From Mesorhizobium sp. (GTDB taxonomy: Bacteria > Pseudomonadota > Alphaproteobacteria > Rhizobiales > Rhizobiaceae): a DNA stretch of 64,000 nucleotides. A program made the position numbers and the translations under genes. The stretch covers positions 496,001 through 560,000 of the forward strand of contig JAHBYX010000001.1 in assembly GCA_019635735.1 (NCBI GenBank), read 5' to 3'. Shown in pieces: positions 24,772-34,033 of the stretch (position 1 is its first letter; each line of letters begins with the position of its first letter). The notes beneath the pieces were generated by a model. The model was not told where the DNA came from, ran no database searches, and worked only from the letters and a program-made list of their open reading frames with translations.

Positions 24772-25710
24772 ATGGCTGGCGGACAGGAAACAGTCGGATT
24801 CATCGGCCTTGGGCTGATGGGGCATGGCATGGCGAAGAACGTGGTGGAGAAGGGCTTTTCGCTCACCGCCCTCGCCCATCGAAACCGCAAGCCGCTCGAG
24901 GATCTGCTCGCCCGCGGTGCCCGCGAGGCGACCACGGCGCAGGAGGTCGCCGAGCGTTCCTCGGTGGTGGTGCTCTGCGTGACCGGCTCGCGCGAGGTCG
25001 AGGCGATCGTGCGGGGCGAACAAGGGCTCGCAGCCGGGCTCAGGCCCGGGTCTGTCGTCATCGATTGCTCGACCTCCGATCCGAATTCCACCATCGCCCT
25101 GGCCGAGTTTCTGGCGGGCCGCGGGATAGACTATGTCGATGCGCCGCTGTCGCGCACGCCGAAGGAAGCGTGGGAGGGCACGCTCGACACGATGGTTGGT
25201 GCGGAACCGGCCGTGTTCGACCGGGTGCGGCCGGTCATCGCCACCTGGGCCGCCAAGATCGTCCATATCGGCGGCATCGGCGACGGGCACAGGATGAAGC
25301 TCTTGAACAATTTCGTCTCGCTCGGCTATGCCGCCATCTATGCCGAGGCCCTGGTGCTCGCCGAGAAGGTCGGCATCTCGCCGCAGCGCTTCGACGCGGT
25401 GATCCGCGGCGGCCGCATGGACTGCGGCTTCTACCAGACCTTCATGGGCTACGCGATCGACGGCAACCGCGAAGCACACCGCTTCACGCTGAGCAACGCG
25501 CTGAAGGACCTGACCTATCTCGAATCGATGGCGGATGCGACGCGCGTCGCCAATCCGCTCGGCAACGCAACCAAGAACGCGTTCGGCATGGCGGTGGCCG
25601 GGGGCGGAGCCGGGCCGGAGGACTATGTCCCGCATCTGGTCGACCACGTCGCGCGCCTCAACGGCGCGGGGCCCGACGGCCTGCCGGGCAAGGGCAAGCC
25701 GCGCTCGTAG
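24772..25710 (+). CDS. NAD(P)-dependent beta-hydroxyacid dehydrogenase (HIBADH family), copy 2
   Basis: A 312-residue paralog of the enzyme at 23610, starting at 24772 behind GAGGAGGAG. It shares GLGLMGHGMAKN, VVLCVTGS, DCSTSDPNSTIALAEF and the catalytic-lysine segment GDGHRMKLLNNFVS. It is divergent from its paralog across 286 bp. The two differ substantially in sequence, so they are probably old duplicates with different substrates rather than a recent copy. Confidence 0.88.
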   Translation: MAGGQETVGFIGLGLMGHGMAKNVVEKGFSLTALAHRNRKPLEDLLARGAREATTAQEVAERSSVVVLCVTGSREVEAIVRGEQGLAAGLRPGSVVIDCSTSDPNSTIALAEFLAGRGIDYVDAPLSRTPKEAWEGTLDTMVGAEPAVFDRVRPVIATWAAKIVHIGGIGDGHRMKLLNNFVSLGYAAIYAEALVLAEKVGISPQRFDAVIRGGRMDCGFYQTFMGYAIDGNREAHRFTLSNALKDLTYLESMADATRVANPLGNATKNAFGMAVAGGGAGPEDYVPHLVDHVARLNGAGPDGLPGKGKPRS

Positions 25711-25778
25711 TGCCGCGCATTGCGAGGGTCTGCACGTGGTCGTCCCGCAAGGAAGCCCGCTCAGGAAAGGGCGCAGGC

Positions 25779-25869
25779 TGGCGGAGAGGAAGGGATTCGA
25801 ACCCTCGAGAAGCTTTTGACCTCTACTCCCTTAGCAGGGGAGCGCCTTCGACCACTCGGCCACCTCTCC
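25779..25869 (-). tRNA. tRNA-Ser (anticodon GCU), CCA encoded
   Basis: The minus strand folds as a class II tRNA: acceptor GGAGAGG/CCTCTCC with discriminator G, D arm GGCCGAGTGGTCGAAGGC, anticodon arm CTCCC-CTGCTAA-GGGAG with anticodon GCT at 25835-25833, long variable arm, and T arm GAGGGTTCGAATCCCTT. CCA follows at 25781-25779. It reads AGC/AGU serine codons. It lies 78 bases downstream of tonB on the same strand. Confidence 0.97.
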
Positions 25870-25878
25870 GGTGGCTTC

Positions 25879-25907
25879 CCGATACTGAAAAGGACAGCCA
25901 CAATCAA
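25879..25907 (-). promoter_or_regulatory. Possible tRNA-Ser promoter
   Basis: On the minus strand TTGATT (25907-25902) and TATCGG (25884-25879) are separated by exactly 17 bases and end nine bases before the tRNA 5' end. Both hexamers are imperfect matches to the housekeeping sigma consensus. Confidence 0.3.
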
Positions 25908-25946
25908 CAACGCATTCCAGAAATCGGCGGCCCCGCGCCCGGCGGC

Positions 25947-27325
25947 TCACTTTCTGTAGGTCAGTGTCAGTGAGAAGCGCGCGGTCCCTCCGAACCCGGC
26001 CGGCGGCTCGGGATAGGGGGCTGCGCGGCGCACCGTCGCCAGTGCCTCGCCGTCGAGGACCGGATAGCCGGAACTTCCCGTGACGCGGGCGGATGCGAGA
26101 TTGCCCGACCCGCCGATGCTGATTGACACTTTCACCGCGCCTTTCATGCCGCCGCGCGCGGCGGCATCCGGATAGCGCTTGTAGCGCTGGACGTGGCGGT
26201 TGACCTTCCGACCGTAAGCCTCCTTGTCGCCCGACGACGCGGCAGCGGAAGCGACCGAGCCGGCCCGCGTCGCCTCCTGCGACTTGCCTTTCGCCTTTGC
26301 CCCGCCCGGTGGCGAAGCGCCCGCCTCGACCTTTGGCTTTGCGGGTTTTTCCACCCGCACAGCTGCGGCTGACCTAGTCTCCGTCTTGCGCGCCTTGCGC
26401 GGTTCCCGCGCTTTGTCGGGCTTTATCGACGCGGCCGGCTTTTCGGCCGTCCTTCGCGCAGGTGCCGCCGCTTCGGGCTTCTCTGAGGGAACCGACGCGA
26501 CGGGATTGGCTTCGGCGGCCGGCGGGAAGAGCGGCTGCTCCGGAACAACAATTGCCGGCAGCATCGATTCCAGCGAGGGACGAGCAGCGAGCACCGGCTC
26601 CGGCGCGTCATGCGCCTCGGCCGCTTCTTCGGGCGGGGCCGTTGCGACCGGGGTTCCGGCCAGAGGGGGAAGCGGCGAGAAAACCGGGAGCGTCGCCGCA
26701 ACGTCCATCTTTGGCTCCGACGTCGGTTCTGCAGGCGCGGCGGTAGCCACCTTCTCCCGCGCGGCTCCGATGTCGGTCAGCGGCGGCAGCGGTTCGAACC
26801 CTGGTGGCAAGACGGCAGCAGCGGACTCGAAGGAACGCGGCATTACGGTCTGCTCGAGCGCAGCTTGCGGCGTGTCCAGCGGACGGTCGGTGGTTCGGGT
26901 GCCCGGCTCCGGTGCGTCATCCGGCGCAGCTGCGTCGCGCGTTTCGTTCGCGTCGCCGGCGACCGACGCTTCGGCAGCTGTCTGCGGCGCGGACTCCAGC
27001 ACGATCTCGACGGAGATCGCATCGGTTTGTGCCTCCAGTCCCTCATGCGCGACGAGCACGCCGAAGCCGGCGATCGCGACCGCATGAAAGATCACAGACG
27101 CGGTCAACGCCGCGGCGCTCCAGTGACTTCTCGCCGGTCCGGCGGCTCCTGCCTCACCGTGCGCCGCAACTTCTAGCGAATCCTCTTTCGCACTTTCGCC
27201 AATCGGCGCAAGTTGCGGAAAGTCAATACCAAATCCGCGTGCGTCGGGAGTCCCGTCAATCGGCAACCCGACGGGTTCGAGCGTCGCGCCGCCCGGTCCT
27301 GCCGGCAGGATCGACGGCCACTGGA

Positions 27326-27329
<4 letters not shown>
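25947..27329 (-). CDS. tonB: TonB energy transducer (B12-operon associated)
   Basis: A 460-residue TonB-type protein. One transmembrane helix lies near residues 70-95 (AAALTASVIFHAVAIAGFGV). A long Pro/Ala/Glu-rich periplasmic spanner with Lys-rich patches follows, and the C-terminal TonB_C domain (about 380-460) holds YKRYPDAAARGGMKGAVKVSISI and SSGYPVLDGEALATVRRA. The N-terminal 65 residues before the helix are longer than in E. coli TonB. Its start overlaps the btuD stop by four bases, so it is the last cistron of the cobalamin-uptake operon and probably serves BtuB specifically. Confidence 0.88.
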
Positions 27330-28104
<775 letters not shown>

Positions 28105-28105
<1 letters not shown>

Positions 28106-29094
28106 CAGAAAGCCTCCCGTCGCGTCCGCGCGACGAGCCAAAGGAAGAACGGTGCACCAATGAGCGCGGTCAGCACGCCGACATTGAGCTCGCGGGCCGG
28201 GATGGCGACGCGCACCGAGACGTCGGCGGCGAGCAGGAGTGCCGCGCCGCCGAGACCGGCCGGCAGGATGAGGCTGCCCGGCATCCGGTCGGTGAGCGGC
28301 CGCACCAGATGCGGCATGACCAGGCCGACGAATCCGATCGCGCCGGCGACGGCCGTCGCCGCTCCGACCATCAGCGCCACGCCGCCGACGACAAAGAGGC
28401 GCGCGCGACGCAGGTCGATGCCGAGGCTGGCTGCACTCTCCTCTCCGAGAGTGAGCGCGTCCAATGCCCGGCTCGACGCGAACAGCAGAGCGGCGCCCGC
28501 CGCCATCAGCGGCAGTGCGATTGCGACATGCACCATCGAGCGGTCCTTCAGCGAACCGAGCAGCCAGAAGATGATCTCGTAGCTGGCGAAGGGATTGGGC
28601 GACAGGTTGAGCGCCAGCGAGGTCAGCGCGCCGGCGAGGCTGGATAACGCCACGCCGGAGAGGATCAGCGTCAGCGTCGAGCCGTGGCGCGCGGCGATGC
28701 CGAGCAGCAACAGCACCGAAGCGACCGCCCCGACCAGCGCACCGGCCGGCAGCGCGAGCATCGAGGCGCCCGCCAGCCCGCTGTAGAACACCGTGACCGC
28801 CCCGAGCGACGCCGAAGCTGAGACGCCGATGATCCCCGGCTCCGCCAGCGGATTGCGCAGAAAGCCCTGGAGCGCCGCGCCTGACGCGCCGAGCGCAAAG
28901 CCCACCATCAGGCCGAGCAGCGCACGCGGCAGCCTGATCTCGCGCAGGATGATCGCCGCCGCCTCGTCGCCACCTACGACGAGCGCGCGCAGGCTGTCGA
29001 TCGGACCGTAGCTCGCCGGCCCGGTCAGAAGCGAGAGCAGGAAGAACACGACAACGCAGGCCGAGAGCCCGAGGATCAGCGAACGGCGGTTCAT
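28105..29094 (-). CDS. btuC: Vitamin B12 ABC transporter permease BtuC-like (FecCD family)
   Basis: A 329-residue FecCD-family permease with about ten helices, starting at 29094, where ATGA overlaps the btuF stop. REIRLPRALLGLMVGFALGASG, LQGFLRNPLAEPGIIGVSAS and GFVGLVMPHLVRPLTD are family hallmarks, the last being near the ATPase-coupling loop. It is a complete-length inner-membrane subunit. Confidence 0.92.
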
Positions 29095-30158
29095 GGCAGG
29101 TGCCTGTCCGCCGCCTGACACGAGACGACGCGCCGCCGCGCATCGGCCAATACCTTGACCGCTTCGATCACGAAGGGTCCGCCGCAGGAGGCGGAGCCGC
29201 GCGGCAGATGAATGCGCAGCGTGCCCTCCCCCAGCGCGCGGATGGCCGGATGCGAGGCGATCAGGTCGGCGAGTGCCGGTGTTTCCGCCAAAGGCTCCGG
29301 CAGAACGATGATGTCGGGCTTCTTCTCGACCAGCAATTCCAGCGGAAAGGGCGCCATGCCGGAATAGCCGAGTTCCGCCGCGATGTTGCGGAGACCCGCC
29401 GCCTGCATCGCCGAATCGACCAGCGAGCCGGCGCCCATGGCGATCCCGTTCTGGTCGTAGGCGATCGCGGTCGGCGACGTTCCGCAGCGCTCGGACCCGA
29501 TTCGCGACAACTCGCTTTCGAAGGCCTCCGCCATGCCTTCTGCCCTGGATTCGGCGCCGAGGATCATGCCCATGCGCCGGATCTCGCCCGGAATCGTGTC
29601 CAGCGTCTGCGAGTACTGGAACTCCTCGATCCGGTAGCCGAGGCGGCGCAGCAGCGGCGTGGTGTTGTGCAGCGAATAGGCGCCCGTCACCACGACGTCG
29701 GGCTTTGCGACGAGCACTTCCTCGGCCAGCCCGCGATTGTGCGGATAGGAGGCCGCGAGCGCCGAATGGAAGGACAAGCCGGGATCGGACGCGAGTTCCG
29801 AGACCGAGACAAGCTGGCCGGGCGCCGCCAGCAGCATGGCCAGCTGGTCGGTGCAAACGTTGAGCGACATGACGCGGGCGGGAGATGCGGCCTCCGCCTT
29901 CGCCAGGACCGCGAAGCTCAGCGTCAGCGCGACCGCAATCGACGGCGCTCTACGGCGCCCCCCTCTGTCCTGCCGGACATCTCCCCCACGAGGGGGGAGA
30001 TCCGCCTTCAAGTCTGCCTTCGCCAATCGGCTGCGTCGCAGGAAGGTCGAAGCCACCGAAGCTGCAAATCTCCCCCCTCGTGGGGGACATGTCCGGCAGG
30101 ACAGAGGGGGGCGCGAAAGAACGCTGCTTTCTCCCCCTGCTGCCGGACCTTTGTCCAT
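29091..30158 (-). CDS. btuF: Cobalamin ABC transporter substrate-binding protein BtuF-like, with in-frame repeat insertion
   Basis: A 355-residue product if started at 30158, where TGATG overlaps the btuB stop. Residues about 85-355 are a normal helical-backbone metal-chelate binding protein: VMSLNVCTDQLAMLLAAPGQLVSVS, then LVAKPDVVVTGAYS and KKPDIIVLPEPLAETPALADL. Residues about 71-91 (APSIAVALTLSFAVLAKAEA) look like the signal peptide. Residues about 15-68 are translated from a 160-bp palindromic repeat, giving Arg/Pro-rich sequence never expected in a signal peptide. No ATG, GTG or TTG lies in frame between the repeat and the signal peptide. A GTG or TTG inside the repeat is the only alternative start. 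Secretion efficiency is therefore uncertain. Confidence 0.85.
   Translation of the reverse strand: MDKGPAAGGESSVLSRPPLSCRTCPPRGGRFAASVASTFLRRSRLAKADLKADLPPRGGDVRQDRGGRRRAPSIAVALTLSFAVLAKAEAASPARVMSLNVCTDQLAMLLAAPGQLVSVSELASDPGLSFHSALAASYPHNRGLAEEVLVAKPDVVVTGAYSLHNTTPLLRRLGYRIEEFQYSQTLDTIPGEIRRMGMILGAESRAEGMAEAFESELSRIGSERCGTSPTAIAYDQNGIAMGAGSLVDSAMQAAGLRNIAAELGYSGMAPFPLELLVEKKPDIIVLPEPLAETPALADLIASHPAIRALGEGTLRIHLPRGSASCGGPFVIEAVKVLADARRRVVSCQAADRHLP
29955..30114. repeat. Palindromic repeat element inside btuF 5' coding region
   Basis: Two 47-base arms, 29955-30001 and 30068-30114, are inverted copies differing at a single base, with a 66-base loop. The arms contain CTGTCCTGCCGGACAT and a nested hairpin CTCCCCCACGAGGGGGGAG. 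The element is open in the btuF frame and adds about 53 codons. It is unrelated in sequence to the repeat at 20536. The form resembles mobile palindromic elements such as those of Rickettsia that insert in genes, but family membership is not established. Confidence 0.8.
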
Positions 30159-32086
30159 CAGAAGGTCGCCTTGAAGCCGGCATAGACCGCGGCGCCCGGC
30201 GTACCGAAGCCGCGGACCAGCTGGTAATTCTGGTTCAATAGGTTCTCCCCGCGAAGATAGACCTCGGTCGTCTCCGTCGGCTTGTAGGCGATCCGCGCGT
30301 CGATCAGCAGATAGTCCTTCAGCTTCACGTCAAACGCCGATCCGCCGGAGCCGACACGGTCCGTCACATTGACCACGCCGTGGGCGGTAGCCGTGATGCT
30401 CCACTTCTCGGCCGGACGCACGGTCGCGGTCAGCCCGATGTCGTGCTCGGGGATCCTTGGGCGCGGCTGGCCGTTCGGCTGGCGCGTATGCGTATAGGTG
30501 TAGGCCGCGCCGAGGTCGAGCCAGGTCGCCGCAGCCCAGGTCAGCGAGGCCTCTACGCCGTTGCGGTGGGTGACACCTGGAACCTGGACATAACGGAACG
30601 TGGAAAAATCGTAGTCGATCAAATTGTCAGTATCGAGCTGGAAGTAGGTCACGTCCGCGACCAGCCGGTCGTCGAGGAACCGCTGCTCGACACCAATGTC
30701 GAAGCCCAAGCTCTCCTCCGGTTGAAGATCGGGATTGCCGGTCCCAAACGGGGCATAGAGCTCATAGAGGCTGGGCGCGCGGAAACCGGTTCCGACCGAC
30801 GCGTGGAACTTGGTGCCGCTTCCGGGAAGAAGATAGGCGCCGGAGAAACGGTAGGTGCCGTAGCCCCCGAATTCATTGTGCTCGTCGTGGCGGTAGGCGG
30901 CCGTCAGCGTCAGGTTGTCGATCGGCTCGACGACCAACTGCCCCCAGGCGCCCGCGATCGACATGTCGTCGGAGGTGTTGGTGCCGAAATTGTCGGTCAC
31001 ATCTGCGAACTGCTGTTCGTAGTCGGCCCCGAACTGCACCGTCGCCCAATCGGTAGCGTCGTAGGCGCCCTGGTAGTCGACCTTGTTGCGGCGGCCGAGA
31101 TAGGTGGCGGAGAACGGCCCGAAAGCGCTGACGCTCTCCAGGTCGCGGTCGATGTCGAAGATCTGCGCCGACACCGTGTTGCGGAAGCGGCCCTCCATCA
31201 GATCGAGATTGAAACCGACTCGACCCGCCTTCTGGGTCGAGCGCGTTACGTTGTTCGTATTGTCCGTCGGCGGGTTGCCGCTGTCGTCGTAGTCCGCGCT
31301 CGAATTGATGAACAGCGCCGAGCCGAAGACCGAGAATTGCTCGGAGAGCTTCTGCTCGCCGGCGAAAGTCGCGGTCACATTGCGATAGGCGTCGCGCTCG
31401 AGCGCGTTGGGATTGGAATCCACCGATGGGCTGCCGTTGACGAGCGCCGAGGAGATACCATCGGTCGACAGCCCAAAGATGCTGGCCGCCGCTTTGCCAG
31501 TATCGCTCGCGCCGCTCAACGTGTATCCGCCGCGCACCGTGCCGAAGGAGCCGCCTTCCACCATCACGTCGTGATGGACGCCGGGCTCGATGTCACCGAG
31601 CGTCGAGATGCCGATGACGCCGGCTACCGCGTCGGAGCCATAGAGCGTGCTCTGCGAGCCTTTTAGTACCTCGATCGCCGTGACCCCGCCGGACAGCAGA
31701 TGCTGGTAGGAGGTCTGCACCTGGGTCGAGGTCGGGTCGGAGATGTCGATGCCGTTGAACAGCGTCTTGACGTATTTCTTGTCGGCGCCGCGAACCGAGA
31801 CGCTGGCCTCCTGACCGGTGCCACCGGGCGAGGCGACGTGGACGCCGGGGACCAGTGTCAGATAGTCGAGGACGGTCGGCTTCTTCTGCTTCTCGATGTC
31901 TTCCTTCGTTATCTTCTCGACCTTCGAGCCCGTCTTGGCCTTGTCGCCGGGCGCCCGGTTCGGCGTCACGACGATCTCGCCGATGTCGATCTCCTGCCCG
32001 GCCGCCGGTGCTGATCCGGCGAGAAAAATCGCCGCGAGTGCGCTGTGCGCCGTCAGGACGAGTACCGATGTCTTATAGATTCTCAT
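30158..32086 (-). CDS. btuB: TonB-dependent vitamin B12 outer-membrane receptor BtuB
   Basis: A 642-residue receptor starting at 32086 (MRIYKTSVLVLTAHSALAAI), because the upstream frame only translates the riboswitch. A signal peptide ends near AAGQE, and the TonB box-like segment is IGEIVVTPNR. The plug (about 45-160) has SVRGADKKYVKTLFNGI and EVLKGSQSTLYGSDAVAGVIGI. The 22-strand barrel ends with VYAGFKATF, an aromatic C-terminus for barrel insertion. Length and plug fit BtuB. A cobalamin riboswitch precedes it and btuFCD-tonB follow with overlaps. Confidence 0.93.
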   Translation of the reverse strand: MRIYKTSVLVLTAHSALAAIFLAGSAPAAGQEIDIGEIVVTPNRAPGDKAKTGSKVEKITKEDIEKQKKPTVLDYLTLVPGVHVASPGGTGQEASVSVRGADKKYVKTLFNGIDISDPTSTQVQTSYQHLLSGGVTAIEVLKGSQSTLYGSDAVAGVIGISTLGDIEPGVHHDVMVEGGSFGTVRGGYTLSGASDTGKAAASIFGLSTDGISSALVNGSPSVDSNPNALERDAYRNVTATFAGEQKLSEQFSVFGSALFINSSADYDDSGNPPTDNTNNVTRSTQKAGRVGFNLDLMEGRFRNTVSAQIFDIDRDLESVSAFGPFSATYLGRRNKVDYQGAYDATDWATVQFGADYEQQFADVTDNFGTNTSDDMSIAGAWGQLVVEPIDNLTLTAAYRHDEHNEFGGYGTYRFSGAYLLPGSGTKFHASVGTGFRAPSLYELYAPFGTGNPDLQPEESLGFDIGVEQRFLDDRLVADVTYFQLDTDNLIDYDFSTFRYVQVPGVTHRNGVEASLTWAAATWLDLGAAYTYTHTRQPNGQPRPRIPEHDIGLTATVRPAEKWSITATAHGVVNVTDRVGSGGSAFDVKLKDYLLIDARIAYKPTETTEVYLRGENLLNQNYQLVRGFGTPGAAVYAGFKATF

Positions 32087-32224
32087 GTCATGACCCCCAC
32101 CGGATCGCGCCGGCATAGACTGCGTTTGCGCTGGTGGGGTCTTGTCGATTCCCGTGCCAGCGATGACGAATGTCACCGCTGTTCGAGACAGCCCCGGAAG
32201 CTCCCCGCATCCGGAAGGTGACGT

Positions 32225-32405
32225 CGCAGGCAGGTCTCCTGGCTCGCGGCTCACCGGCGCATCCGCCTTCCCGGGCATTGCGCCCAGTGGCTTGTTGGAT
32301 GCGCCTCACCGCTCACAGTTGCGGGGGCAGCTACGGACTGGGGACAGATCCCGCTCCGTATTCCCTTTTCATCCGCGCCCCGAAAGACGCGGAAACCTTC
32401 GACAG
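32225..32405 (-). ncRNA. Cobalamin riboswitch
   Basis: The minus strand shows the conserved elements in order: GGTTTCC, GATGAAAAGGGAA, GCTGCCCCCGCAACTGTGAGCGG (B12 box region at 32335-32310), GCCACTGGGC, GGGAAGGC and GAGCCAGGAGACCTGC (ending near 32231). The aptamer lies about 140 bases upstream of the btuB ATG and should repress the operon when adenosylcobalamin is bound. The edges are approximate. Confidence 0.95.
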
Positions 32406-32783
32406 AGGTGTCGTAACAATCCGGCCTTGTTCGGTCAATCTGGCGGCCGCAATTCCCTCTGATCGGGTGAGAACGATGCGAGTCGCTAGCCGATCGGCTG
32501 ATTCTCCAGCGATTCGAGGCTGTTCGGCCTTACACTCCATGCGCAAAAACTGCGCGCCGCGCGCAAAAAGCGGATGCAATGCGTCCGCAATCGCGCCAAC
32601 TGCACAAATCGCAATCAGACGGCCGTCACATTTCCGCAACAGCATGGCCGCAACCCGCTGCGAATGCGGCGAAACCGCGACGTTTCTGTTGAATTGGCAA
32701 AGGAAGTTCCGCACTGATTGCGCAAGGGACGCGCGGCAGTCGACCGCTGGCGCTTTCGGGACATTCTAAACGGAGAGCATAAT
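32406..32783. other. Intergenic region between riboswitch and porin 1
   Basis: This 378-bp divergent region should hold the btuB promoter (minus) and the porin promoter (plus). I see no gene: the open frames here either translate the riboswitch or lack ribosome-binding sites. It is less GC-rich than its surroundings and contains runs such as GCGCAAAAACTGCGC and GCGCGCAAAAAGC. Confidence 0.5.
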
Positions 32784-33905
32784 ATGAATATCAGGGGCCT
32801 TCTTCTCGGCTCGGCGGCTGCCCTCGCAGCGGCGACCGGCGCAAACGCTGCGGACGCCGTCATGGCGCCTGAGCCGGAGCCGGTGGAATATGTCCGCGTC
32901 TGCGACGCCTACGGCGCAGGCTTCTTCTACATCCCCGGCACTGAGACCTGCCTGCAGATCTCCGGCTATGTCTGGTACCAGATCGGCGCGACGAGCGAAG
33001 GCCCCGGCGATACGACCAACTATTGGTTCTTCGCGCCGGACGGCTGGAACAAGAGCGTCCGCGCCCGTGTCAACTTCGACGCACGTTCCGAGACCGAGTG
33101 GGGCACGCTGCGCTCCTACATCCGCTTCCAGGCTGACTGGAACGGCGTGGGCGATGGCGCTGTCACGGCCGACCAGGCTTATATCGAACTCGGCGGCCTG
33201 CGCATGGGCTACACCGAATCCGCATGGGCCGAGACGGTCAACGGCATCTCCAGCTACGGTTCGCACACCTGGGGTGGCCTCTACTACGGCTACCAGCAGC
33301 GCGCCCTGATCCAGTACAACTTCTCGTCGAACGGCTTCTTCGGCACGCTCTCCCTCGAAGACGACGCGCTCGCCGGCGAAGGCTACCTGCCGGACGTGGT
33401 TGGCCTGGTTGGCTACGGCGCCGACTGGGGTGCTGTGTGGGTTCGCGCTGCCTATGACGAGAGTTTCGACGGCACGGCGAACGGTTTCGGCGGGTTCAAC
33501 GACGGAGGCTTCGCCGCTTCCGTGGGCACGCAGATCAACATCCCGAACATGTCGGGTTCGTCTTTCCGCCTGATCGGATACTACGCAGATGGCGACCACT
33601 CCTACGGCGCCGGCAGCACGTGGACGAGCTACGCCACCATGGGTAACTCCGAGTGGTCGGTGCTCGCTTCGGTCTACTTCCAGTTCACCGAGACGTTCGG
33701 TGCCTCGGTTGGCGCCCAGTATTTCAACAACTTCTACTTCATCGGTTCTGACGTGAAGACCGGTGTGGACGGCTGGGCTCTCGACGCCTCGTTGGTCTGG
33801 GTGCCGATCACCAACTTCGAGGTTCGCACCGAGCTGAACTACGACGACAACGACGTCCAGGACGGCACGGTTTCGGGCTTCCTGCGCTTCACGCGCTTCT
33901 TCTGA
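32784..33905 (+). CDS. Outer-membrane porin, Porin_2 family (porin 1)
   Basis: A 373-residue porin starting at 32784 behind GGAGAG. The signal peptide ends at GANA|AD (residue 22). The mature N-terminus carries VEYVRVCDAYGAGFFYIPG and TCLQISGYVWYQ, the hallmark of alphaproteobacterial Omp2-type porins. NFDARSETEWGTLRSYIRF is the eyelet-strand region, and the chain ends GFLRFTRFF with terminal Phe for barrel assembly. It forms a trimeric 16-stranded diffusion pore. A strong terminator follows at 33929. A paralog lies 1.5 kb downstream. Confidence 0.95.
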   Translation: MNIRGLLLGSAAALAAATGANAADAVMAPEPEPVEYVRVCDAYGAGFFYIPGTETCLQISGYVWYQIGATSEGPGDTTNYWFFAPDGWNKSVRARVNFDARSETEWGTLRSYIRFQADWNGVGDGAVTADQAYIELGGLRMGYTESAWAETVNGISSYGSHTWGGLYYGYQQRALIQYNFSSNGFFGTLSLEDDALAGEGYLPDVVGLVGYGADWGAVWVRAAYDESFDGTANGFGGFNDGGFAASVGTQINIPNMSGSSFRLIGYYADGDHSYGAGSTWTSYATMGNSEWSVLASVYFQFTETFGASVGAQYFNNFYFIGSDVKTGVDGWALDASLVWVPITNFEVRTELNYDDNDVQDGTVSGFLRFTRFF

Positions 33906-33928
33906 TCGTCTGATCGGATCGTGTCTCA

Positions 33929-33960
33929 AAGACCCGGCGGGCAACCGCCGGGTCTTTTGC
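33929..33960 (+). terminator. Rho-independent terminator of porin 1
   Basis: A 12-bp perfect stem, AAGACCCGGCGG / CCGCCGGGTCTT, closes a GCAA tetraloop and ends in a TTTT run, 24 bases after the stop codon. Confidence 0.92.
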
Positions 33961-34033
33961 ATTCTGGACCAATCCCGCGGCATTGCGGCGGTCGATGGCG
34001 ACGCCATAGTCTGGGGCCCTCAAGGAGCCCGCC

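Noticed and set aside
23958..25973. A 671-codon frame spanning both dehydrogenases and the tRNA
   Set aside because: It crosses a tRNA gene and the divergent promoter, and it has the composition of an antisense shadow.
32331..32714. A 127-codon minus-strand frame upstream of btuB
   Set aside because: Its 3' part is the cobalamin riboswitch, whose conserved bases explain the sequence better than coding does.
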